10,943 nucleotides of DNA from Chloroflexota bacterium (GTDB taxonomy: Bacteria > Chloroflexota > Dormibacteria > Dormibacterales > Dormibacteraceae). Where the stretch lies: contig VBJR01000249.1 in assembly GCA_005880175.1 (NCBI GenBank), forward strand, positions 1 through 10,943, written 5' to 3'. The notes under the pieces are model-generated. The model was not told where the DNA came from. It was given only the letters and a program-made list of their open reading frames with translations, and did no database searches. This document shows positions 1 through 7,128 of the stretch, piece by piece. The translations under genes were made by a program, and so were the position numbers. How positions within the stretch are numbered: the stretch's first letter is position 1; each line of letters begins with the position of its first letter.

Positions 1-1521
1 AGGGCGCCCGCTCCGGCCACCCCCGACCTGGGGGCCGTCTTCCCGTCCAACGCGGTGGACGAGCGGCGGCGCTTCGAGGCCCGCCGGGACCGCGCCGACC
101 GCACCGTGAGCGGCGCCCAGGTCGCCGGCGCCGTCGTGCTGCTGGTGGCCGCCGGGCTGCTCGCCTGGCTGAACCTGGTGGGCACGCTGGTCGGGCTGGT
201 CGCGGTCGTGACGCTGGGCTACGCGGTGCTGATGGCCTTCAAGTCGCTGGTCACGGCCGACGCGGTCCGCCACGGGCCCGTGCGGGTGGCGCCCTGGGAG
301 CTCGACAAGCTCGACGAGGAGTCGCTGCCGATCTACACGATCCTCGTGCCGCTGTACCGCGAGGCGCGGGTCGTCCGGCGGCTGCTGACCAGCCTGCGCC
401 AGCTCGACTACCCGCGCCGCAAGCTGCAGATCCTCCTGCTCTGCGAGGCGGACGACACGCCGACGCTGGAGGCCCTCTACGCGGCCAACCCGGGTCCGCC
501 CTTCGAGATCGTGCTGGTGCCGCCCTCGTACCCGAGGACGAAGCCGAAGGTCTGCAACATCGGCCTCGAGCGAGCGCGGGGCCAGTACCTGGTGATCTAC
601 GACGCCGAGGACCGGCCCGCGACCGACCAGCTCAAGAAGGCCGTGGTCGCGATGCGGCGCCTGCCCCGCCACGTGGTCTGCCTCCAGGCCAGACTCGAGT
701 ACCACAACCCGCAGACCAACCTGCTGACACGGTTCTTCGCGGCGGAGTACGGGACGTTCTACGACATGCTGCTGCCCAGCCTCGCGCGCCGGGGGCTCCC
801 GGTGCCGCTGGGCGGGACGTCCAACCACTTCCGCACCTCGGCCCTGCGCGCCCTCGGCGGCTGGGACTCGTACAACGTCACCGAGGACCTGGACCTGGGC
901 ATGTGGATCGCCCGGCGGCGCTGGCGGGTCGAGATCCTGGACTCGATCACCTGGGAGGAGGCGAACAGCCGCCTCGGCAACTGGGTCCGGCAGCGCTCCC
1001 GCTGGCTCAAGGGCTACATGCAGACGTACCTGGTCCACATGCGCTCGCCGCTGCGCCTGTGGCGGGACCTGGGGCCGGGCAACTTCCTGGCGTTCCAGCT
1101 GCTGGTCGGGGCGACGCCGCTCACCACGCTGTGCAACCCGCTGCTGTGGGGCCTGACGCTGGCCTTCGGCATCGTGAGCATGGTCCTGGGCAACTTCATC
1201 TTCGCCTACTACCTGGTGACGGGCTGCCTGCTGCTGGGCAACCACCGCAACGCCAAGTGGATGCTCGCGGCGCCGCTGTACTGGATGCTCATGAGCGTCG
1301 CCGCGTGGAAGGCGGCCGTCCAGGTCGTCGTGCGACCGCACTACTGGGAGAAGACCAGGCACGGCCTGGTCGAGGAGGAGCTCGGTGAGCCGGTGGAAGA
1401 CGGTGGTGGCTGGCGTCCTCGCCCTGGCCCTGCTCGGGTGGATCGCCGTGGCGTACGTCAGCAGGTCGGGAGTCCCGCGGCAGGTCGGGAGGGTGCTGCC
1501 CCCGCTACCTCTCGGGGCTAG
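1..1521 (+). CDS. Membrane family-2 glycosyltransferase, cellulose-synthase-like (5' end outside window)
   Basis: Integral membrane glycosyltransferase likely to polymerise a glycan from a nucleotide sugar at the cytoplasmic face and extrude it. The frame is open from base 1 with strong G/C third positions before the first GTG (55), so the gene probably begins upstream; residues here count from that GTG. Two hydrophobic segments (about 21-60) precede the catalytic domain. Visible GT2 motifs are the nucleotide-binding strand TILVPLYREA (95-104), metal-binding DAED (183-186), the TED catalytic-base motif (276-278) and QRSRW (313-317), the QxxRW signature of processive synthases. C-terminal membrane helices occupy about 343-424, followed by the family-like RPHYWEKTRHG. 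The last 45 or so codons overlap the next gene and lack the third-position bias, so they are probably a non-conserved extension. The polymer cannot be told from sequence. A non-processive or NfrB-like role is the main alternative. Confidence 0.88.
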   Translation, partial: RAPAPATPDLGAVFPSNAVDERRRFEARRDRADRTVSGAQVAGAVVLLVAAGLLAWLNLVGTLVGLVAVVTLGYAVLMAFKSLVTADAVRHGPVRVAPWELDKLDEESLPIYTILVPLYREARVVRRLLTSLRQLDYPRRKLQILLLCEADDTPTLEALYAANPGPPFEIVLVPPSYPRTKPKVCNIGLERARGQYLVIYDAEDRPATDQLKKAVVAMRRLPRHVVCLQARLEYHNPQTNLLTRFFAAEYGTFYDMLLPSLARRGLPVPLGGTSNHFRTSALRALGGWDSYNVTEDLDLGMWIARRRWRVEILDSITWEEANSRLGNWVRQRSRWLKGYMQTYLVHMRSPLRLWRDLGPGNFLAFQLLVGATPLTTLCNPLLWGLTLAFGIVSMVLGNFIFAYYLVTGCLLLGNHRNAKWMLAAPLYWMLMSVAAWKAAVQVVVRPHYWEKTRHGLVEEELGEPVEDGGGWRPRPGPARVDRRGVRQQVGSPAAGREGAAPATSRG

Positions 1522-2566
1522 CGCGACGGCCGCCCCGACCCCCACCCCGCTGAAGCTGGTGGCGAGGCCGCGGACGTCGCCCGGTGACTTCCAGTCCGGC
1601 CTGTCCCTCCTCGTCTACGCCCAGGATCCGCCGCTCGCGGCGTACGCGCAGCTGCTCGACCAGCTGGTCGGCGACGACGTCAACAGCCTGTCCATCGCGT
1701 TCCCGGTCTACACCGACGGCCTGCGGTCGAACGCGGTCCACGCCGGCCGGGACACGCCGTCCGACGCCGCGCTGGCCGCCCTGGTGGGCCAGGCCAGGGC
1801 GCGCGGCTTCACCGTGATGCTGCGTCCGCTGCTGGACGAGGCGACCATCCTCCCCAACTGGCGGGGCGAGATCCAGCCCTCGAGCCCGGCCGCCTGGTTC
1901 GCCAGCTACGGCGCCCTCATCACCTCGTACGCGCGCATCGCGCAGCGCCAGGGCGCCGACAGCATCGGGGTCGGCTCGGAGCTCAACTCGATGGAGTCGA
2001 ACGTGGACGGCTGGCGGGCCCTCATCGCCCAGGTCCGGCAGGTCTTCTCGGGCCAGATCACGTACTCAGTCAACTGGGGAACCAACGCGTCCGACTTCCG
2101 GACCGGCTTCTGGTCGCTGCTGGACTTCCTGTCGGTGGACGCGTACTTCCCGCTCGACCGCACGCCGGCCGTCGCCTCGGTCCCGCAGATGACCGCCGAC
2201 TGGCAGCGCTGGCTGGGCCTGCTCCAGGGCCTGGACCGGCCGTTCGGCAAGCCGATCGTGTTCACCGAGGTGGGCGTGGCTCCCAAGACCGGGGCGCACC
2301 TCAAGCCGTGGAACCGGCTCGCGGGGACGCAGGTGAACCTCGACGAGCAGCGCGCCTACTACGAGGCCACGTGCGCCGCGACGACGAGGTCGATCAGCGG
2401 GCTGTACTGGTGGGCGGCCGGGCCGTCCATGCCGGGGGCCGACCTCTCGGCCGACGACTACAACCCGCTGGGCCGGCCCGCCGAGGGGGCGATGCAGGCC
2501 TGCTACGCGGGCCTGCCGGCGCCGGCCGCGCCCGCCGCGAAGCCCGTGCTCGGAGCGACCCGGTGA
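1385..2566 (+). CDS. Secreted or membrane-anchored TIM-barrel glycoside hydrolase, GH113-like
   Basis: Probable extracytoplasmic endo-glycosidase of clan GH-A, closest by eye to GH113 (beta-mannanase-like) proteins. The 393-residue product has an N-terminal hydrophobic helix (about 7-25) acting as signal peptide or type II anchor, a Pro/Ala/Thr linker (about 39-58), then a barrel of about 300 residues. GVGSELNS (195-202) places Glu199 as acid/base after strand 4, and IVFTEVGVAP (291-300) places Glu295 as nucleophile on strand 7; MLRPLLD (145-151) and LSVDAYFPL (249-257) are further barrel-strand motifs. The GTG at 1385 is supported by a strong Shine-Dalgarno sequence, GAGGAGGAG, ending 4 bases upstream and by the signal helix, which any later start would lose. 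It overlaps the transferase by 137 bases. In synthase-dependent polysaccharide systems such a hydrolase trims or processes the new polymer; that role is inferred here, and the true substrate is unknown. Confidence 0.85.
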   Translation: MSRWKTVVAGVLALALLGWIAVAYVSRSGVPRQVGRVLPPLPLGASATAAPTPTPLKLVARPRTSPGDFQSGLSLLVYAQDPPLAAYAQLLDQLVGDDVNSLSIAFPVYTDGLRSNAVHAGRDTPSDAALAALVGQARARGFTVMLRPLLDEATILPNWRGEIQPSSPAAWFASYGALITSYARIAQRQGADSIGVGSELNSMESNVDGWRALIAQVRQVFSGQITYSVNWGTNASDFRTGFWSLLDFLSVDAYFPLDRTPAVASVPQMTADWQRWLGLLQGLDRPFGKPIVFTEVGVAPKTGAHLKPWNRLAGTQVNLDEQRAYYEATCAATTRSISGLYWWAAGPSMPGADLSADDYNPLGRPAEGAMQACYAGLPAPAAPAAKPVLGATR

Positions 2567-5500
2567 ACCCGCGGCGCCTGCTCGCCTGCGCGGCCGCCGT
2601 CCCGCTGGCGCTGCTCCTGGGCCCGGCGCCGGGCCCGGCCCTCGCCGCCGCGGGTGACTGGCCGACGTACCTGCACGACGTCCAGCGAACGTCCGCCAAC
2701 CTCGACGAGACCACGCTGGGCACCGCCAACGCCGGCCAGCTCGTGCCGCTCTGGTCGGCCGCCACCGGCGGCCCGGTGGCCTCCGGCACGACCGTGGTCG
2801 GGGGCACCGCCTACTTCGGGTCGTGGGACGGGAGCGAGTACGCGGTGGACGCGGTGACCGGGACGCAGCGGTGGAAGACGTTCCTCGGCGTGACCAGCGC
2901 GCCGGCCTGCTTCCCGCCCGCCGCGGGCGTCACGTCCAGCGCCGCCGTCCAGGGCGGCGTCGTCTACGTCGGCGGCGGCGACAGCAACTGGTACGCGCTC
3001 GACGCTGCGACCGGGGCCGTGCTGTGGTCCGTCCCCACGGGCGACAACAGCGCGACCGGCGGCCACTACAACTGGTCCAGCCCGCTGCTGTCCAACGGGT
3101 TCGCGTACATCGGCGTGGCCAGCTTCGGCGACTGCCCGCTCGTGCCGGGCCAGCTGCTGAAGGTGGACCTGTCCACCCACCAGGTCGTGGCGACGTTCAA
3201 CGCCGTCGTGTCCGGGCAGGTCGGCGGCGGCATCTGGACCTCGCCCAGCCTGGATCCGGCGACCAGCACGATCTTCGTGACGACCGGCTCGCCCGGCGCC
3301 GACGGCCAGCCGTACTCGCAGGCGATCGTCGCGCTCGACGCGGGGACGCTGGCGGTGAAGAGCGCGTGGAAGATCCCGCCGGACGCGATGGTGGACGACT
3401 CCGACTGGAGCACGTCGCCGATCCTCTTCGCCGACTCCGGCGGCCGCCAGCTGGTGGCCTCGGCCAACAAGAACGGGTTCCTGTACACGTTCGACCGGAG
3501 CAACCTGGCGGCCGGCCCGGTCTGGCAGCGGCTGATCGCGTACGGCGGCGCCTGCCCGACGTGCGGCGATGCCACCACCGCGTCCGCCGCGTTCGCCGGC
3601 GGCGTCCTCTACGTGGCCGGCGGCAACACGACCATCGCCGGCGCGGGCGCCCAGGGGTTCGTCCGGGCCCTGAACCCGGGCACGGGCGCCGTGCTGTGGG
3701 AGCACCCGGACCCGGCCGCGGTCATCGCCGCGGTCGCGTACGCCAACGGGCTCGTGGTGGACGGCGCCGGCTCGACCGTCGAGGTGGTCGCCGCGGCGAC
3801 CGGCAGGCGCCTCTACAGCTACACGACCGGCTCGACCATCTACGGGCCGCCCACCGTCGCCAACGGCCGGGTGTACGCCGGCTCGGTCGACGGGCACCTG
3901 TACGCCTGGGGCCTGCCGGCGAGCCCGCCGCCGCCCCCGCCGGCCGACCCCACGTGCCCCTCCGGCTGGACCTGCCAGGACGTCGGCGGCTCGGCGCCGG
4001 CCGGCTCCGAGGCCGTGTCGGGCGCCACGTGGACGGTGAACGCGGGCGGGGCCGGCGTGGGCGCCACCGCCGACCAGTTCCGGCTGGTGACCCGGACGCT
4101 GAGCGGGGACGGCCAGGTCACCGGCGCCGTCACGGCCCAGCAGTCCGCCGGCGCCGAGGAGGGCCTGATGGTGCGGCAGACGGCCGGCGCGGGCTCGCCG
4201 TTCTACGCGGTGCTGGTGACGCCGAACGGCCTCGCCGTCGAGGGGCGGCTCACGCCCGGGACCGGCGCTCTCCGGCTGGCGACGGTGGCCACCGCCCTCC
4301 CGGTCCACCTGCAGATCCGGCGCGTGGGAGACGCGTTCCAGGCGGCCGTGTCCGCCGACGGGACGGCGTACTCGCTGGTCCCGGGGACGAACGCGGTCAT
4401 CCCGATGCCGGCGGACGTGCTGGCGGGCGCCGCGGCCGACTCGGGCGTCCAGGGCACCGCGACCGCGGTCACGTTCTCGGGCGTCGCGCTCGGGGCCGCC
4501 GGGGCGCCCGCGGCGCCGGCGCCCTCGGCCAGCCCCTGCCCGAGCGGCTGGTCGTGCGGTGACGTGGGCAACCCGGGCGTGGTCGGCGACCAGTCGCTGA
4601 GCGACGGCACGTGGACGGTGCAGGGCGCCGGCGGCGACATCTGGGACACCGACGACCAGTTCCACTTCGTCTGGCAGCCGCTGTCGGGCGACGGCACGGT
4701 GACCGCCCGGGTCGCGTCGCAGGGCGCCACGGATCCGTGGGCGAAGGCCGGCGTGATGCTCCGGCAGAGCAGCGACGACGCCGCCGCCGTCTACTACGCC
4801 CTGTTCGTGACGCCGGGCAACGGGCTGGCCGTCCAGTACCGGTCGCTGGAGGGCCTGCGCACGCTCCAGCCGGCCCGGCCGGCCGGCGCCGCCCCCGCGT
4901 TCGTGCGCGTGGCGCGATCGGGCGCCACGTTCACCGCGTACACCTCCGCCGACGGGGCGACGTGGACGCCGGTGGCGGGGTCGAGCGTGACGATCACGGC
5001 GGCCACGGCGATGCTGGCCGGCCTCGCGGTGACGTCGCACAACGCCGGCGCCCGCAGCGCGGTGACGTTCGACACGGTCGCCGTGGCCACCGGCGCCCCG
5101 ACCCCGCCCGCGCTCTGCCCGAGCGGCTGGAGCTGCACGGACGTCGGCGGCGCGACGCCGGCCGGCGCCCAGACGCTGGACGCGAGCGGGACCTGGACGG
5201 TCCAGGGCGGCGGCGGCGACATCTGGGGCACGAGCGACCAGTTCCACCTCGTCTCGCAGCCGCTGGCCGGCGACGGCCCGGTCACGGCCCGGGTGACCGC
5301 GCAGAGCGCCACGGACCCGTGGGCGAAGGCGGGGGTCATGCTCCGCCAGACGACCGACGCGGCGTCCGCGTACTACGCGGTGGAGGTCACGCCCGGCAAC
5401 GGGCTGGTCGTGCAGTACCGGCCGTCGGCGGGCGCCGGCGCCGCGATGGCGGCGCAGCTGGCCGGCACGACCCCGGTGTACGTCCGGGCGACGCGGGCGG

Positions 5501-6822
5501 GCGGCACGTTCACCGCCTCCACGTCCAGCGACGGGCTGACGTGGACGCCCGTCCCGGGCTCGAGCGTGACGCTGAGCGTCAGCGGCGCCATGCAGGCCGG
5601 CCTCGCCATCACCTCGCACAACACGCAGGCGGCCGGGACGGTCACGTTCACCGGCGTGGCCGTGGGCGCGGGCGCCCCGCCCGGCGGCTGCCCGGGCGGG
5701 TGGACGTGTGCCGACGTCGGGAGCGCGATGCCCGCCGGCTCGCAGACGGTGAGCGGCACCACCCTGACGGTGCGGGGCGGCGGCGGCGACATCTGGGGCA
5801 CGAGCGACCAGTTCCACCTGGCGGCGCTGCCGGTCGCCGGCGACGCCACCGTGACGGCCCGGGTGACGGCGCAGGGCAGCACGAACGCGTGGGCGAAGGC
5901 CGGCGTCATGCTCCGCCAGACCGCGGACGCGGGCTCGGCCTATTACGCGATCGAGGTGACGCCCGGGAACGGTCTGGTCGTGCAGGACCGGACCGCGACG
6001 GGCGCGGCGGCCGCGATGCCGGCCAGCGTCGCCGGCGGCGTCCCCGCGTATCTGCGGGTCGCTCGCTCGGGGTCCACGTTCACCGCGTACACGTCGGCCG
6101 ACGGCGCGACGTGGACGCCCGTGGCGGGGTCCAGCGCGACCCTGAGCGTCAGCGGCGGCATGCTGGCCGGTCTGGCGGTGACGTCGCACGACACCTCGCA
6201 GCTGAGCGCGGTCACGTTCGACGGCGTGAGCGTCGCCCCCACCGCCCCGGCACCACCCGCCTGCCCGACCGGCTGGACCTGCGCCGGCGTGGGCGGTCCC
6301 GTCCCCGCCGGCACGCAGGCGCTGAACGGGTCCACGTGGACCGTCCAGGGCGGCGGCGGCGACATCTGGGGGACGGCCGACCAGTTCCGGCTCGTCTCGA
6401 AGTCGGTCGGGACGGCCGGCACGGTGAGCGCGCAGGTGGCCTCGCAGAGCAACACCAGCCCCTGGGCCAAGGCGGGCGTGATGCTGCGCCACGACGGCAG
6501 CGCCGGCTCGGCCTACTACGCGATCGAGGTGACACCCGGCAACGGTCTGGTCGTCCAGTACCGTCCGTCGGCGGGCGCGAACGCGGGGATGGCGGCCGGC
6601 CTCGCCGGCGCGGCGCCGGCCTTCGTGCGCGTGGCCCGGTCCGGGACCGGCGGCACGTTCACGGCCTACACGTCGCCGGACGGCGTCACGTGGACGGCCG
6701 TGCCGGGCTCCACCGTGACGCTCGCCGAGACGGGTACCATGCTCGGCGGCATGGCGGTGACCTCGCACAACACGTCCGCGCTGAGCACGGTCACGTTCAC
6801 GGCGGTCGCCGTCGCGGGATAG
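2563..6822 (+). CDS. Secreted PQQ-type beta-propeller protein with five tandem lectin-like modules
   Basis: Large exported protein (1419 residues). The GTG start at 2563 forms a GTGA overlap with the hydrolase stop, has GGAG 7 bases upstream, and opens a signal peptide (Arg-Arg, hydrophobic core, ALAAA near 26-30). The frame is open further upstream, but that part is shadow of the hydrolase gene. Residues 32-452 form a PQQ-enzyme/BamB-like beta-propeller with blades such as YALDAATGAVLW (144-155) and VYAGSVDGHLYAWG. A proline-rich linker (about 453-464) leads to five modules of about 190 residues starting at 465, 659, 852, 1043 and 1234. Each opens with a CPxGWxC motif and continues with repeats such as GDGTVTARV, WAKAGVMLRQ, YYA-VTPGNGL-VQYR and AGLAVTSHN, typical of DUF1349/concanavalin A-like beta-sandwiches. 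No haem CxxCH is present, so it is not a classical quinohaemoprotein. Carbohydrate or surface binding is the likely role; catalysis by the propeller is unproven. Confidence 0.88.
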   Translation: MNPRRLLACAAAVPLALLLGPAPGPALAAAGDWPTYLHDVQRTSANLDETTLGTANAGQLVPLWSAATGGPVASGTTVVGGTAYFGSWDGSEYAVDAVTGTQRWKTFLGVTSAPACFPPAAGVTSSAAVQGGVVYVGGGDSNWYALDAATGAVLWSVPTGDNSATGGHYNWSSPLLSNGFAYIGVASFGDCPLVPGQLLKVDLSTHQVVATFNAVVSGQVGGGIWTSPSLDPATSTIFVTTGSPGADGQPYSQAIVALDAGTLAVKSAWKIPPDAMVDDSDWSTSPILFADSGGRQLVASANKNGFLYTFDRSNLAAGPVWQRLIAYGGACPTCGDATTASAAFAGGVLYVAGGNTTIAGAGAQGFVRALNPGTGAVLWEHPDPAAVIAAVAYANGLVVDGAGSTVEVVAAATGRRLYSYTTGSTIYGPPTVANGRVYAGSVDGHLYAWGLPASPPPPPPADPTCPSGWTCQDVGGSAPAGSEAVSGATWTVNAGGAGVGATADQFRLVTRTLSGDGQVTGAVTAQQSAGAEEGLMVRQTAGAGSPFYAVLVTPNGLAVEGRLTPGTGALRLATVATALPVHLQIRRVGDAFQAAVSADGTAYSLVPGTNAVIPMPADVLAGAAADSGVQGTATAVTFSGVALGAAGAPAAPAPSASPCPSGWSCGDVGNPGVVGDQSLSDGTWTVQGAGGDIWDTDDQFHFVWQPLSGDGTVTARVASQGATDPWAKAGVMLRQSSDDAAAVYYALFVTPGNGLAVQYRSLEGLRTLQPARPAGAAPAFVRVARSGATFTAYTSADGATWTPVAGSSVTITAATAMLAGLAVTSHNAGARSAVTFDTVAVATGAPTPPALCPSGWSCTDVGGATPAGAQTLDASGTWTVQGGGGDIWGTSDQFHLVSQPLAGDGPVTARVTAQSATDPWAKAGVMLRQTTDAASAYYAVEVTPGNGLVVQYRPSAGAGAAMAAQLAGTTPVYVRATRAGGTFTASTSSDGLTWTPVPGSSVTLSVSGAMQAGLAITSHNTQAAGTVTFTGVAVGAGAPPGGCPGGWTCADVGSAMPAGSQTVSGTTLTVRGGGGDIWGTSDQFHLAALPVAGDATVTARVTAQGSTNAWAKAGVMLRQTADAGSAYYAIEVTPGNGLVVQDRTATGAAAAMPASVAGGVPAYLRVARSGSTFTAYTSADGATWTPVAGSSATLSVSGGMLAGLAVTSHDTSQLSAVTFDGVSVAPTAPAPPACPTGWTCAGVGGPVPAGTQALNGSTWTVQGGGGDIWGTADQFRLVSKSVGTAGTVSAQVASQSNTSPWAKAGVMLRHDGSAGSAYYAIEVTPGNGLVVQYRPSAGANAGMAAGLAGAAPAFVRVARSGTGGTFTAYTSPDGVTWTAVPGSTVTLAETGTMLGGMAVTSHNTSALSTVTFTAVAVAG
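3955..6819 (+). repeat. Five tandem coding modules of about 573-582 bp
   Basis: In-frame tandem repeats start at the first Cys codon of CPxGWxC at 3955, 4537, 5116, 5689 and 6262. The start-to-start distances are 582, 579, 573 and 573 bases; the last unit ends at the stop codon after about 557. Modules 2-5 share GGDIW-T-DQF and WAKAGVMLR. Module 1 is the most divergent: it has no DIW and replaces WAKAGVML with EEGLMV. Each unit carries the paired N-terminal cysteines, which are likely to form a small disulfide loop after export. Confidence 0.9.
5205..5819 (+). repeat. Exact 45-bp direct repeat within modules 3 and 4
   Basis: Bases 5205-5249 are identical to 5775-5819, 570 bases apart. They encode the GGGDIWGTSDQFHL segment of modules 3 and 4. 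A shorter exact version of the left part (28 bases, 5201-5228) recurs at 6344-6371 in module 5. Such identity in otherwise diverged modules indicates recent duplication or gene conversion and marks a site where module number could change. Confidence 0.85.
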
Positions 6823-6828
6823 CGCGCG

Positions 6829-7128
6829 GTGACCGCCGCTGCGCTGGTCCGGGCCCTGGACGCCTGGGGCGTCCAGCCGCGCCGGCAGGCGCGCGCCGCG
6901 ACGACCTCGGGCGAGCTGGGCAACCAGGCGTGGCACGTCTGGACCCGGGACGGCCGCCACCTCGTCGCCCGCCGCCACACCGCGCTCCGCTCACGGGGCG
7001 AGGTCGGGGCGGGGCCGGGTCAGACTGTGGAGGCGCCGCCGATCGTCGCCGTGGCCGGCGCGCTGCTCGCCATCGCCGCGCCCATCTCGCTGGGCGAGAC
7101 CCGGCGCATGCTGGTCCGCCACCCGTGA
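6829..7128 (+). CDS. Hypothetical 99-codon ORF, possibly a fusion of two gene remnants
   Basis: I do not recognise a complete family. The GTG start lies 6 bases after the propeller-protein stop and the stop overlaps the next GTG as GTGA, so it sits in the cluster as a coupled gene. Residues 1-54 have near-perfect G/C third positions and read like the start of an aminoglycoside/choline-kinase-type phosphotransferase N-lobe (GNQAWHVW followed by DGRHLVARRH). Residues 55-66 have weaker codon bias (TCA, GGT and ACT appear) and are Gly-rich. Residues 67-99 regain the bias and contain one hydrophobic helix, PPIVAVAGALLAIAAPI, with a basic tail. This could be a genuine small membrane protein, a remnant joined by deletion, or a short membrane peptide starting at GTG 7027. 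It stands where YajC often precedes SecD, but no convincing YajC motif is visible. Confidence 0.5.
   Translation: MTAAALVRALDAWGVQPRRQARAATTSGELGNQAWHVWTRDGRHLVARRHTALRSRGEVGAGPGQTVEAPPIVAVAGALLAIAAPISLGETRRMLVRHP

Noticed and set aside
2308..2562. Upstream extension of the propeller-protein frame
   Set aside because: It lies wholly inside the hydrolase gene and has no motif. The signal peptide begins at GTG 2563, with a ribosome site and a GTGA overlap.
3544..3570. CPTCGD in the propeller as a possible cytochrome c haem site
   Set aside because: The motif is CxxCG, not CxxCH, so covalent haem attachment is not supported.
3955..6819. Periodic repeats as a CRISPR array or mobile element
   Set aside because: The units are about 575 bases, in frame and protein-coding with diverged sequence. 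There are no short spacer-separated repeats or transposase genes.
2503..6978. Long open frame of about 1490 codons on the minus strand across the propeller gene
   Set aside because: It is antisense to a gene with clear domains, signal peptide and repeats. Its translation is Arg/Gly/Ala-rich without family motifs. Extreme G+C removes stops from such antisense frames.
4611..7124. Upstream extension of the secD frame through the repeat region
   Set aside because: The translation is low-complexity Arg/Gly/Asp sequence. Recognisable SecD begins at GTG 7125, which forms a GTGA junction with the preceding ORF.
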